Shown one piece after another: positions 1 through 8,146 of a stretch of DNA of 64,000 nt. Source of the stretch: Pantoea anthophila (GTDB lineage: Bacteria; Pseudomonadota; Gammaproteobacteria; Enterobacterales; Enterobacteriaceae). Position numbers and translations under genes: made by a program. A model generated the notes under the pieces. The model had not been told where the DNA came from. It saw only the letters and a list, made by a program, of their open reading frames with translations, and ran no database searches. Every line of letters begins with the position of its first letter. The first letter of the stretch is position 1. The DNA lies in contig NZ_VHIZ01000056.1 in NCBI RefSeq assembly GCF_006494375.1, forward strand, positions 389,685 to 453,684, given 5' to 3'.

Positions 1-1
1 C

Positions 2-217
2 ATCGGCCATTACCTGCGTCAGTTACAGCTCTGTCAGGCAAAATATCTGCTGCGAACGCAGGCGTGCCTGATCAGCGAAGTGGCGGCCCGCTGCGGCTTC
101 GATGACAGTAACTATTTTTCCGTGGTTTTCACCCGTGAAACCGGCCTGACACCCAGTGCCTGGCGTCAGCGATTTCTCCCCTCCGGGCCAGCGCTGAGAA
201 GCGCCGAACCGGAATAA
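2..217 (+). CDS. rhaR: RhaR-like AraC-family activator, C-terminal fragment
   Basis: The first 217 bases encode the last 71 residues of an AraC/XylS-type transcription activator; the start lies outside the window. The second DNA-binding helix-turn-helix is visible as [10 protein letters not shown] followed by [15 protein letters not shown] and TPSAWR, the usual end of this family. The wording is very close to what I recall of the end of E. coli RhaR. The gene is convergent with rhaT, the same arrangement as in E. coli, where RhaR and RhaS control rhamnose uptake and use. RhaS or another AraC member cannot be fully excluded from the fragment alone. Confidence 0.72.
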   Translation: MGHYLRQLQLCQAKYLLRTQACLISEVAARCGFDDSNYFSVVFTRETGLTPSAWRQRFLPSGPALRSAEPE

Positions 218-268
218 CACGGGCGTCAGACCAGAGCGCTGGATACCGCAATGCAAAAGTACAAAACA

Positions 269-371
269 CAGGGAACAGGGTCAGAGGAGGAAAGCGTCCC
301 GCGCCAGGGACGGCGCGGGCCGAGCGGCCATGGATGGCTTAAGCGACTTTCCGATCTGACCCTGTTCCCTG
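269..371. repeat. Palindromic intergenic element with nested hairpins
   Basis: A perfect 17-base inverted repeat (269-285 CAGGGAACAGGGTCAGA; 355-371 its reverse complement) brackets about 69 bases. A few bases inside each arm a second match continues (AAAG at 291-294 against CTTT at 347-350). The interior holds further self-complementary stems: CCCGCGCC/GGCGCGGG near 299-320 and GCCAT/ATGGC near 328-339. It lies in the gap between the convergent rhaR and rhaT genes and codes for nothing obvious. The layout is that of a small non-autonomous repeat family such as a MITE or REP-like element. No second copy was seen in this window. Confidence 0.7.
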
Positions 372-404
372 TGCAGGCACGATCTAACCGCCTGAGAACA
401 CCCG

Positions 405-431
405 GAACGAGCCTGTCAGACAGGCCCGTTC
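405..431. terminator. Hairpin between rhaR and rhaT
   Basis: The stem GAACG/CGTTC continues after one mismatch into GCCTG/CAGGC, with a 5-base loop, just beyond the rhaT stop codon. It could terminate rhaT transcripts. No strong T-run follows on either strand, so the role is uncertain. Confidence 0.4.
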
Positions 432-458
432 TCCTCCGCGCCGCAGGAAGCCAGCGGC

Positions 459-1493
459 TTACGCTGCCATACCCAGCCCAACGATGTTTGCCGCGATGAT
501 AATGACCACGCAGCCAATCGATAACACACTGACCGGGCGGCGGCCCGCTGACTTCCACTCTTTCAACAGCAGGCCTACCAGTCCCCCGCACAACACATAC
601 AGGCTCATGTGCAGCATCCAGCTGACATAGTCATACTGCGGCGGGATTCGGGCGTGGCCCCAGGCGTAAAAGAAAAACTGCAGATACCACATGGTGCCGC
701 CAAGCACGGCGAACGCGGTATTAGCAATAAGCAGCGGCCTGGCGACGGAAAAGTCCCTGCGAACTGACAGATCGGGTCGGGTAGCCAGTCGCCAGAAGCA
801 GAAGCCCAGATTCACCAGCGCCCCACCGCCCATGATGATCACATAGCTGGGTAACGCCACATAGAGCGGGTCGATCCCCAGATTCGCGGCGGCCTGATGC
901 ATCGGCTTGGCGGCATCCATCGCAAAGGACATCCCCGCCGAAAAGATGCCGCACATTATCGCCAGCAGCAGACCCTTCCTGAGATTAAACTCTTCGGCGT
1001 TGATCCCCAGCGCCCGCTCCTTCAGCAATCCGGCACGCGACACAATCCCGACGCCAGCCAGGGCCACCAGCACGCCCAGTAAGGTCAGCCGCCCCCCCGC
1101 AGAGGCAAATAACTCGCCAAAGCGCCCCTGCAGCAGCGGCGTCATCAGCGTGCCGACCACCAGCGTAATACCAATCGCGATGCCGATGCCCATCGACATG
1201 CCGAGATAGCGCATGGTCAGCCCGTAGTTGATATTACCGATGCCCCACATCGCGCCGAAGAGAAACACGGGTGTCAGCTGCGACAGCGTGAAGCTGCTGT
1301 AATAAGCCCGGAAGTCGGGCAGCAGAATGGCACTGACCGCCCACGGCAGGATCAGCCAGGAGATCAGGCCCCCCACCGACCACATGGTTTCCCAGGACCA
1401 TCGTTTTACCTGCTTAAACGGCGCGTAGAAACACGCGGCGCTGGCAGCGCCGACAAAATGCCAGAAAATCCCCGCAATAATGGCACTGTTCAT
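459..1493 (-). CDS. rhaT: L-rhamnose-proton symporter RhaT
   Basis: This 344-residue inner-membrane protein, the same length as E. coli RhaT, imports L-rhamnose with a proton. About ten hydrophobic segments are present, and long stretches match the family almost residue for residue, for example [11 protein letters not shown] near residue 32, [20 protein letters not shown] near residue 80 and [10 protein letters not shown] near residue 300. The ATG at 1493 matches the family N-terminus ([22 protein letters not shown]). It is convergent with the rhaR fragment. The upstream 360 bases should carry its CRP/RhaS-type control, but I could not identify specific sites. Confidence 0.97.
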   Translation of the reverse strand: MNSAIIAGIFWHFVGAASAACFYAPFKQVKRWSWETMWSVGGLISWLILPWAVSAILLPDFRAYYSSFTLSQLTPVFLFGAMWGIGNINYGLTMRYLGMSMGIGIAIGITLVVGTLMTPLLQGRFGELFASAGGRLTLLGVLVALAGVGIVSRAGLLKERALGINAEEFNLRKGLLLAIMCGIFSAGMSFAMDAAKPMHQAAANLGIDPLYVALPSYVIIMGGGALVNLGFCFWRLATRPDLSVRRDFSVARPLLIANTAFAVLGGTMWYLQFFFYAWGHARIPPQYDYVSWMLHMSLYVLCGGLVGLLLKEWKSAGRRPVSVLSIGCVVIIIAANIVGLGMAA

Positions 1494-1852
1494 TGTTATT
1501 CCCCGGTTTGGTTGAGGTCTGTCGGAAAGCGCTCAGCTTCCGCTCAGCAGGCAGTCTACGGTTTGCATCGATTCCTCAGCCTTTGGATGAATGCCGGAAG
1601 CCCGCGCGGAGTGGCAATATTGACCCGATGCTGCTGTCAGGGATCACAATTCTGCAGTTGTCAGAGGCCGGGCTGCCTGAACAGGTAAGTGCCTTATAAT
1701 TCACTGTTTTTCCCCTTTTTGCTGTGTGGCGCAGCACAATTCCCGCGTCACTGCCATGCACGCCACCCGCGTGGCAGAGGCGCAAAGAAGCCTTTCATTC
1801 CCACCTGCAAGGTCGTATACACTGGGGAAAATTGATCGGTTCAGGGTTCAGG
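1494..1852. other. Intergenic region, rhaT / orphan gene
   Basis: This 359-base divergent gap should contain the rhaT promoter (leftward) and that of the small orphan gene (rightward). Open frames here are short and lack ribosome-binding sites. I see no convincing operator, RNA or repeat. Confidence 0.5.
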
Positions 1853-2176
1853 ATGACGACTAAGTGGTTAACACTGTTTCTTTCGCAGGCAGTCAGCCGG
1901 GTGATGCTGGATGATATCCGCGCGATAGTGCCTGCTGAGGCGCTAAAGGTGTTTGTGAATGGCATGGATGAAGCCCACTACGCCACCATCGAATGTATAC
2001 AGGCGGAGCAGCACTGCGCGCTGATCGCCTCCGCGATTGTGGTCTGGCGTCAGCTGGGGCATATCGAGCATATTCTGTATAAGAAGGGAGAGGTGTTAAG
2101 GGAGGAGACGGAGGCCACGCAGTTTCAGCTCTTTACGCTGCTGAAAACCCATCGCGCAGTGCTGCAGATCTCATGA
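1853..2176 (+). CDS. Hypothetical protein, 107 aa
   Basis: A 107-residue protein that I do not recognise. It is soluble-looking, with an amphipathic helical start (MTTKWLTLFLSQAVSRVM), two cysteines in the middle (ECIQAEQHC) and a charged C-terminal half; there is no signal peptide or clear membrane helix. The ATG at 1853 was chosen over a GTG at 1724 because TTCAGG precedes it and the upstream frame reads like non-coding sequence. It is followed 41 bases later by yoaK in the same direction. It may be a lineage-specific gene. Coding status rests mainly on frame length and codon use. Confidence 0.5.
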   Translation: MTTKWLTLFLSQAVSRVMLDDIRAIVPAEALKVFVNGMDEAHYATIECIQAEQHCALIASAIVVWRQLGHIEHILYKKGEVLREETEATQFQLFTLLKTHRAVLQIS

Positions 2177-2217
2177 TAAGATTGCGCCCCCATAGTGCTG
2201 TTTGCAGCAGGTAGAGT

Positions 2218-2316
2218 ATGAGAATTGGCATCCTGTTTCCGATCGCCATCATTGTGGCAGGCGTCGGCTTTCTGGCGTGGTTTATCGGCAGCGGTCTGGC
2301 CATGCCAGGCTCGTAA
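2218..2316 (+). CDS. yoaK: Small membrane protein YoaK
   Basis: A 32-residue single-span membrane protein. It starts MRIGILFPIAII, continues with a hydrophobic helix ending GFLAWFIGSG, and ends AMPGS. Length, N-terminus (MRIGIxFP) and the FLAWF motif match E. coli YoaK (32 aa), a membrane small protein of unknown function. GCAGG ends about 6 bases before the ATG and serves as ribosome-binding site. In E. coli yoaK sits in a different neighbourhood, so only the gene is conserved here. It falls below the usual gene-calling size cutoff. Confidence 0.85.
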   Translation: MRIGILFPIAIIVAGVGFLAWFIGSGLAMPGS

Positions 2317-2379
2317 CGGCTAAGGCAGCAGCGTGACGCGCGCTGCCCGTCCCCCGGCGTGGCCGACTGCGGGTCACGG

Positions 2380-2646
2380 TTAGCGCAGCTGACTGTCTTT
2401 ACTGCCCCGACGGTTGTATAAACTGCTGGTCTGTTGCTGTTTATCGATTTTTTCCTGACAGGCTACACAGTAGCGTACCCCTTTCAGCGCCTGGCGGCGG
2501 GCTTCAGGAATCGGCTCGCCACAGAGTTCACATTCGGTCGCGCTTTCGCCATGACCCAGCGACTGCCTCACCCGCTCGATGCCATCATTGACGGTGCTGT
2601 CAATCTGCTCCTGTACTGCGCCTTCTGACGCCCATCCGTTAGCCAT
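2380..2646 (-). CDS. ybiI: DksA/TraR-type zinc-finger protein YbiI
   Basis: An 88-residue homologue of E. coli YbiI. A four-cysteine zinc finger is visible: C39xxC42 (CELCGEPIPEARRQA) and C60xxC63 (YCVAC), the DksA/TraR-family signature. The C-terminus YNRRGSKDSQLR is a strongly conserved YbiI tail. It lacks the long coiled coil that DksA inserts into RNA polymerase, so direct polymerase control should not be assumed. The start at 2646 follows AGGGGTG by about 4 bases. It is convergent with yoaK and divergent from aldA. Confidence 0.93.
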   Translation of the reverse strand: MANGWASEGAVQEQIDSTVNDGIERVRQSLGHGESATECELCGEPIPEARRQALKGVRYCVACQEKIDKQQQTSSLYNRRGSKDSQLR

Positions 2647-2843
2647 GATACACCCCTTTTTTTCATTACATTGCTTCTATAAATCTACAACATATTGACG
2701 TTTTTGCCGCAGAGCAGCGCACTATCTGTCACTGGCTGCCAGCCAGACGCCGCCACTGGCACTCAGCATAAGGTCATCCGCCCGCATCTGCTTCACCCTG
2801 CCATCACATTACTGCAACGTGTCGATAGCGGAGAGTTAAGTAA

Positions 2844-4280
2844 ATGACAACACATCATCAACATTACATTAATGGCCAGTTTGTCGGTTCGCAGGGTGAC
2901 CAGTGGATTGAGGTGATCAACCCGGCCACTGAGGCGTTGCTGTCACGCATCCCGCAGGGAAGTCGGGAGGACGCCCGTCTTGCCATCCACGCGGCAGAAG
3001 CTGCTCAGCCGGACTGGGAGGCGCTGCCTGCGGTAGAGCGTGGTCTCTGGCTGCATAAAATCGCCTCGGCCATCCGTGAGCGCGAACCGGAGCTGACGGC
3101 CACGATTGTGGCCGAAGGCGGAAAAACGCAGGGACTGGCGAAGACCGAAGTGCTGTTTACCGCCGACTATCTCGATTACATGGCGGAGTGGGCGCGGCGT
3201 TATGAAGGCGAAATCATCAACAGCGACCGACCCGGTGAGCATATCTTCCTGTTCAGAAAGGCGATTGGGGTGACGACCGGGATACTGCCGTGGAATTTCC
3301 CCTTCTTCCTGATCGCCCGTAAAGCCGCACCTGCCCTGATCACCGGCAACACCATCGTCATTAAACCCAGTGAGCTGACGCCAAACAATGCGGCGATCTT
3401 CGCCGATATTCTGCAGCAGACAGGCCTGCCCGCTGGGGTGATCAATATCGTCTATGGTTTCGGGCAGGACGTGGGCCAGGAGCTGGCGGCAAACCCGAAA
3501 GTCGGCCTGGTCAGCCTGACGGGTAGTGTCGGTGCAGGCATCGCCACCATGCAGGCCGCGGCACAGAACGTCACCAGCGTCTCCCTGGAGCTGGGCGGTA
3601 AGGCCCCGGCGATTGTCATGGCGGATGCTGACCTGGAGCTGGCCGTGCGCGCCATCGTCGCTTCGCGAATGATAAACAGCGGCCAGGTCTGTAACTGCGT
3701 TGAACGGCTCTATGTGCAGGAGGCGATTTATGACCGCTTTATCAACGCGCTCACGGCGGCTTTTCAGCAGGTGACCCTGGGTGACCCCGCCGAACAGAGC
3801 GATGTTGATATGGGGCCGCTGATCAGCGCTGCGGCACGCGATCGCGTTGAGCAGAAGGTGGCTGAGGCGGTCGCCGCAGGTGCCAGCGTGGTGCTGGGCG
3901 GCCGGCGCGCCGGCGAGAAAGGCTTTTTCTTCCAGCCCACGCTGCTGACCGGGGTTCGTCAGGAGATGGCGATTATGCAGGAGGAGATATTCGGGCCTGT
4001 GCTGCCGGTGATGAGCTTTAAAACGCTGGATGAGGCGATAGCCCTGGCGAACGACTGCCAGTATGGGCTGACCTCTTCCCTCTATACGCAGGATCTCAAC
4101 ACCACGCTCTACGCCCTGCGTAAGCTGAAGTTTGGCGAAACCTATGTTAACCGTGAAAATTTTGAGGCCATGCAGGGCTTTCATGCCGGATGGCGCAAAT
4201 CGGGCATTGGCGGTGCCGATGGTAAACATGGTCTGGAGGCCTATCTGCAGACCCATGTCGCCTACCTGCAGGGCCATTAA
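2844..4280 (+). CDS. aldA: Aldehyde dehydrogenase AldA (lactaldehyde/glycolaldehyde)
   Basis: This 478-residue NAD-dependent aldehyde dehydrogenase oxidises L-lactaldehyde to L-lactate and glycolaldehyde to glycolate in the cytoplasm, the last step after the rhamnose and fucose aldolases. Family landmarks are PWNFPFF near residue 150 (oxyanion Asn), KPSE near 174, ELGGK at 249-253 (general base Glu249) and GQVCN with catalytic Cys283, corresponding to E. coli Cys285. The C-terminal GFHAGWRKSGIGGADGKHG is typical of AldA. The ATG at 2844 follows GGAGAGTTAAGTAA. Its closeness to rhaT/rhaR fits a rhamnose catabolic role, although rhaBAD and rhaS are not in view. Confidence 0.95.
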   Translation: MTTHHQHYINGQFVGSQGDQWIEVINPATEALLSRIPQGSREDARLAIHAAEAAQPDWEALPAVERGLWLHKIASAIREREPELTATIVAEGGKTQGLAKTEVLFTADYLDYMAEWARRYEGEIINSDRPGEHIFLFRKAIGVTTGILPWNFPFFLIARKAAPALITGNTIVIKPSELTPNNAAIFADILQQTGLPAGVINIVYGFGQDVGQELAANPKVGLVSLTGSVGAGIATMQAAAQNVTSVSLELGGKAPAIVMADADLELAVRAIVASRMINSGQVCNCVERLYVQEAIYDRFINALTAAFQQVTLGDPAEQSDVDMGPLISAAARDRVEQKVAEAVAAGASVVLGGRRAGEKGFFFQPTLLTGVRQEMAIMQEEIFGPVLPVMSFKTLDEAIALANDCQYGLTSSLYTQDLNTTLYALRKLKFGETYVNRENFEAMQGFHAGWRKSGIGGADGKHGLEAYLQTHVAYLQGH

Positions 4281-4285
4281 TAAAA

Positions 4286-4305
4286 CGGGCCGCACAGGCG
4301 GCCCG
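4286..4305. terminator. Terminator after aldA
   Basis: A perfect 8-base-pair stem CGGGCCGC/GCGGCCCG with a 4-base loop lies 5 bases after the aldA stop. TTAATCTTTCTGTT follows on the plus strand and an A-rich stretch precedes it, so it can serve both aldA and the convergent dppA-like gene. Confidence 0.75.
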
Positions 4306-4326
4306 CTTAATCTTTCTGTTCGCGAC

Positions 4327-5922
4327 TCACTGACTGATGTCGACCGGATAGAAGATGTGTTTGCCAAAGGGATCGACCTGATAGCCGCTGACCGATTTGC
4401 GCACCGGCTCGAAGATCGTCGAATGCGCAATCATCACCGCGGGCATCTGGTCATGCATCATCTGCTGCGCCTGCAGATAGAGTGCGGTGCGTTTGCCCTG
4501 ATCCGGTTCGGCACGCGCTTCGGTAATTAACTTTTCAAATGGCTGATAGCACCATTTCGACGAGTTAGACCCGCCCTGTGCCGACGTGCAGCTGTAAAGC
4601 GGGCCAAAGAAGTTATCCGGATCGCCGGTCGCAGTGGTCCAGCCCATGAGTGCCGCCTGATGCTCGCCGCTGCGTACCCGTTTCAGGTACTCGCCCCACT
4701 CGTAGCTGACGATGCTGGCTTTGATGCCGACTTTGGCCCAGTCCGCCTGAATCATCTCCGCCATGCGGCGCGCGTTAGGGTTATAGGGGCGCTGCACCGG
4801 CATCGCCCAGAGCGCGATCTCCGTGCCCGGTTTGACCCCCGCCTGCTGCAACAGGACTTTGGCCTGCTCTGGATCGTAGTCGTAATCTTTCAGATCCTTG
4901 TCGGCGCTCCAGACGCCCGGAGGCAGGATATTTTTTGCGACCGTACCGGTGCCTTTAAATATCGCCTCGATGATGGCCGGTTTGTTAATGGCCATCGCCA
5001 GCGCCTGGCGCACTTTGACATTGTCGGTGGGAGCTTTAGTGGTGTTAAACGCCAGGAAGCCGGTGTTCAGCCCCGCCTTCTGTTCCAGGGTGATGTCGGG
5101 GTTAGCGCGCATCTTCTCCAGATCGGCGGGATTAGGGAACGGCATTACCTGACACTCGTTCTTCTCCAGTTTGGCATAGCGCACGGAAGCATCCGGCGTA
5201 ATGCTGAACACCAGCCGATCAATCTTCGCCTTGCCCTGCCAGTAGTCCGGAAACGCCTTGTAGAGAATGCGTGAATCCTTCTGATACTGCACCAGCTCAA
5301 ACGGGCCGGTGCCAATCGGATTCATATCCACCTTCTCCGGCGTCCCTGCCTTCAGCATGGCATCGGCATATTCGGCTGAGTGGATAGAGGCGAAATACCA
5401 GGCGAGATCGGCCAGAAACGGCGCTTCAGGATGTGAGAGCGTAAAGCGGACGGTGTGATCGTCCACCCGGTCGATGCTTTTGATCAGGGTGGAGAGTTCC
5501 AGACTTTCAAAGTTCGAGTAGGTGCCGCCAGAGACGTTGTGGTAGGGGTTTTTCGGGTCCATCTGGCGCATAAACGAGAAAATCACATCATCGGCGTTAA
5601 AGTCGCGGCTGGGTTTAAACGCCTTATTACTCTGAAACTTTACGTTCTGCCGCAGATGGAAGGTATAAACCTTGCCGTCAGGGCTGATCTCCCAGCGTTC
5701 AGCCAGACTGGGCACCAGCTCGGTGGTGCCGGGGGTGAAGTCCACCAGCCGGTTGAACACCGGCACGGCGCTGGCATCCACACTGGTCCCGGAGGTGTAG
5801 AGCTGAGGATTGAAGTTTTCTGGCGAACCTTCAGAGCAGTAAACCAGGGTTCTGGCGTTCACGCTGCCAGCCAGCGCGACGCCTGCCGTCATCAGCGCTA
5901 AGGTGGCTATCTTTGTTTTCAT
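4327..5922 (-). CDS. Periplasmic dipeptide-binding protein, DppA paralogue
   Basis: A 531-residue family 5 extracellular solute-binding protein, close in sequence to E. coli DppA: LVYCSEGSPENFNPQ directly after the signal peptide, then NPIGTGPF, KNECQVMPFPNPAD, WAMPVQRPYNPNARRMAEM and FEPVRKSVSGY. A Sec signal peptide ends near GSVNA/RTL. It should capture dipeptides for an ABC importer. No dppBCDF permease genes adjoin it, so it would have to use permeases encoded elsewhere; the genome probably also has a standard dppA. The start at 5922 is the third candidate ATG and is preceded by GAGGA at proper spacing; the two upstream ATGs overlap that site or lack one. It is divergent from a PepT-like peptidase. 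Confidence 0.9.
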   Translation of the reverse strand: MKTKIATLALMTAGVALAGSVNARTLVYCSEGSPENFNPQLYTSGTSVDASAVPVFNRLVDFTPGTTELVPSLAERWEISPDGKVYTFHLRQNVKFQSNKAFKPSRDFNADDVIFSFMRQMDPKNPYHNVSGGTYSNFESLELSTLIKSIDRVDDHTVRFTLSHPEAPFLADLAWYFASIHSAEYADAMLKAGTPEKVDMNPIGTGPFELVQYQKDSRILYKAFPDYWQGKAKIDRLVFSITPDASVRYAKLEKNECQVMPFPNPADLEKMRANPDITLEQKAGLNTGFLAFNTTKAPTDNVKVRQALAMAINKPAIIEAIFKGTGTVAKNILPPGVWSADKDLKDYDYDPEQAKVLLQQAGVKPGTEIALWAMPVQRPYNPNARRMAEMIQADWAKVGIKASIVSYEWGEYLKRVRSGEHQAALMGWTTATGDPDNFFGPLYSCTSAQGGSNSSKWCYQPFEKLITEARAEPDQGKRTALYLQAQQMMHDQMPAVMIAHSTIFEPVRKSVSGYQVDPFGKHIFYPVDISQ

Positions 5923-6049
5923 TATCATCCTCGCTTTGTATTGACTTCTGGTGGGCACAATATCTAAATGAATCATTCAGATGCTTCATTGATAGCACGA
6001 TTCGGCACCATAGCGAACCCTGCCTGTAGCTGACTAATAAGGAATAGTG

Positions 6050-7276
6050 ATGACAGACAAACCTGAGTCGCAGCTCACCGAACGTTTTTTCCGTTACCTC
6101 GCCGTCAGCAGCCAGAGCGATGCCAAATCCACCACCCTGCCCAGCACACCGAGCCAGCACGCCATGGCTGCCCTGCTGGCGGAGGAGCTGCGTGCGCTGG
6201 GACTGGATCAGGTGGTGGTGGATGAACATGCCACCGTGACCGCCGTGAAGCGCGGCAATCGTCCTGACGCGCCACGCATCGGCTTTATTACCCATATCGA
6301 CACCGTTGATGTCGGTCTGTCGCCCGATATCCATCCGCAGATCCTCACCTGGCAGGGCGAGGATCTCTGTCTCAATGCACAGCAGGATATCTGGCTGCGC
6401 CGCGATGAACATCCGGAGATCGCGCCCTACATCGGTGAGCCGGTGATTTTCAGCGACGGCACCAGCGTGCTGGGCGCGGACAACAAAGCCGCCGTGGCTG
6501 TGGTGATGACGCTGATGGCAAACCTCAGTGGCGACCATGGCGATATCGTGGTGGCCTTTGTGCCGGATGAGGAGATCGGCCTGCGCGGGGCGAAAGCGCT
6601 GGATCTGGAAACGCGCTTTAACGTGGACTTTGCCTGGACCATAGACTGCTGTGAACTGGGCGAAGTGGTCTATGAGAACTTCAATGGCGCCGCCGCAGAA
6701 ATCGTGTTTACCGGCGTGCCGGCGCATCCGATGTCGGGCAAAGGGGTGCTGGTAAATCCCCTGCTGATGGCGCACGACTATATCAGCCTGTTTGACCGCC
6801 AGCAGACCCCGGAGCATACCGAAGGACGTGAAGGCTATATCTGGTTTAACGAGATTCAGGCCAACGCCAGCCGGGCGACCCTGAAAGCCTCCATCCGCGA
6901 TTTTGACCTGACCCGCTTTGCGGCACGCAAAGAGCAGTTAGAAGCGGCAGCCAGGGATATTGCGGCGCGTTATCCGACCGGTGAGGTCAGCATCACCATC
7001 AGCGATATTTACAGCAACATCAGCAATGCGCTGGGTGAGGATCGGCGGGCGATCGATCTGATCTTCACGGCTTTTGCCGCGCTGGAGATTGAACCCAAAG
7101 TGATCCCGATGCGCGGAGGAACGGACGGCGCGGCCCTCTCGGCCAAAGGCTTGCTGACGCCGAACTTCTTTACCGGCGCGCATAATTTCCATTCGCGCTT
7201 TGAGTTTCTGCCCATCTCCTCGTTTGTGAAGTCCTATCAGGTCGCGGAGAAACTCTGCCATCTGGCGGCAGAGTAA
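6050..7276 (+). CDS. Peptidase T-like M20 tripeptidase
   Basis: A 408-residue M20B metallopeptidase resembling PepT, which removes N-terminal residues from tripeptides. Two-zinc ligands and catalytic motifs are visible: HIDT, GADNKAAV, DEEIG, IDCCELGEVVYENF and GAHNFHSRFEF near the C-terminus. PAHPMSGKGVLVNPL and RGGTDGAALS are also family features. It diverges noticeably from housekeeping PepT and is probably a second copy. ATG 6050 was chosen over GTG 6047 because AAGGA sits 7 bases upstream of it. It shares a 127-base divergent promoter region with the dipeptide-binding gene, which suggests linked peptide uptake and hydrolysis. Confidence 0.85.
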   Translation: MTDKPESQLTERFFRYLAVSSQSDAKSTTLPSTPSQHAMAALLAEELRALGLDQVVVDEHATVTAVKRGNRPDAPRIGFITHIDTVDVGLSPDIHPQILTWQGEDLCLNAQQDIWLRRDEHPEIAPYIGEPVIFSDGTSVLGADNKAAVAVVMTLMANLSGDHGDIVVAFVPDEEIGLRGAKALDLETRFNVDFAWTIDCCELGEVVYENFNGAAAEIVFTGVPAHPMSGKGVLVNPLLMAHDYISLFDRQQTPEHTEGREGYIWFNEIQANASRATLKASIRDFDLTRFAARKEQLEAAARDIAARYPTGEVSITISDIYSNISNALGEDRRAIDLIFTAFAALEIEPKVIPMRGGTDGAALSAKGLLTPNFFTGAHNFHSRFEFLPISSFVKSYQVAEKLCHLAAE

Positions 7277-7285
7277 ACCGCAAAG

Positions 7286-7306
7286 TCGGGCGCATTTCGC
7301 GCCCGA
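7286..7306. terminator. Bidirectional terminator after the pepT-like gene
   Basis: An 8-base-pair perfect stem TCGGGCGC/GCGCCCGA with a 5-base loop lies between two convergent genes that both end nearby. Confidence 0.7.
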
Positions 7307-7312
7307 TTAAGG

Positions 7313-8089
7313 TCAGGGTTTCGCGCTGACATCAATGCCAGGGAAATATTTTTCCGCCAGCTTTTTAATGGTGCCATCGCTCTGCACTTTGGCAATTGCC
7401 GCATCCAGCGACTGTTTCAGCTGGGTGTCATCCTTACGCAGTCCGTAGCCGATGCCGGAACCAAGAATCGCGTCATCCTCGACCGGTTTGCCGACAAAGC
7501 CGAAACCTTTGCCCTGTGGCTTATCGAGAAAGCCGGACTGACCGGCAGCAGACATCACCAGCGTGCCGTCAAGACGCCCCGCGACCATGTCGTTGTAAAC
7601 CTGGTTCTGATCCTGATAAGAGGTCACCGTCACGCCCTGCGGCTCCCAGTGCTTCTTCGCGTAAGTTTCCTGAATGGACCCCTGCAGAACCCCGATATTT
7701 TTGCCCTTCAGACCGTCAGCGGTCGGGGCCAGATTCTCGCCGGTCTTCGCCACTAACATTGTCGGAATACGGTAGATGGGCTGGGTAAAGGCGATGCTTC
7801 TGGCGCGGGCTTCAGTAATGTTCATCGCCGAGTTAATCGCGTCGAACTTCTTCGCCTGCAGCGCCGGGATCAGCGCATCAAAGCTGCTCTCGACCCAGTG
7901 GCAGGTAAATTTGCCCGCCTGACAGATTGCATTGCCCAGCTCAATATCAAAGCCTTCGAGTTCGCCCTTCGCGTTGCGGCTTTCAAACGGGGGGTATTGT
8001 GACTCCACGCCGTAACGTAAATCCTGTGCCAGTGCCTGTAGCGATGTCATCATGCCCAGAGCGAGGAAAAGCGCGTTCAGTTTCTTCAT
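7313..8089 (-). CDS. Basic amino acid-binding periplasmic protein (HisJ/ArgT type)
   Basis: A 258-residue family 3 solute-binding protein. A Sec signal peptide ends LQALA/QDL. The mature start LRYGVESQYPPFES, then GFDIELGNAIC, DALIPALQAKKFDAI and MNITEARAR are signatures of the lysine/arginine/ornithine and histidine binding proteins (ArgT, HisJ). A cysteine pair (AICQAGKFTC) matches their conserved disulfide. No permease or ATPase genes adjoin it, so it probably feeds a HisQMP-type importer encoded elsewhere. The substrate cannot be fixed from sequence alone. It lies downstream of the ybdL-like gene in the same direction, 57 bases away, but a separate promoter is possible. Confidence 0.85.
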   Translation of the reverse strand: MKKLNALFLALGMMTSLQALAQDLRYGVESQYPPFESRNAKGELEGFDIELGNAICQAGKFTCHWVESSFDALIPALQAKKFDAINSAMNITEARARSIAFTQPIYRIPTMLVAKTGENLAPTADGLKGKNIGVLQGSIQETYAKKHWEPQGVTVTSYQDQNQVYNDMVAGRLDGTLVMSAAGQSGFLDKPQGKGFGFVGKPVEDDAILGSGIGYGLRKDDTQLKQSLDAAIAKVQSDGTIKKLAEKYFPGIDVSAKP

Positions 8090-8146
8090 TATTAGCCCCG
8101 AAAAGTATTATTTACCCGTTTCCCCGGCTTCACGCTGTCGCGTGAT

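Noticed and set aside
2943..4430. A 495-codon open frame antisense to aldA
   Set aside because: It mirrors a highly conserved enzyme gene, has no family resemblance, and its composition (many Arg, His and Gln) is typical of antisense shadows in GC-rich DNA.
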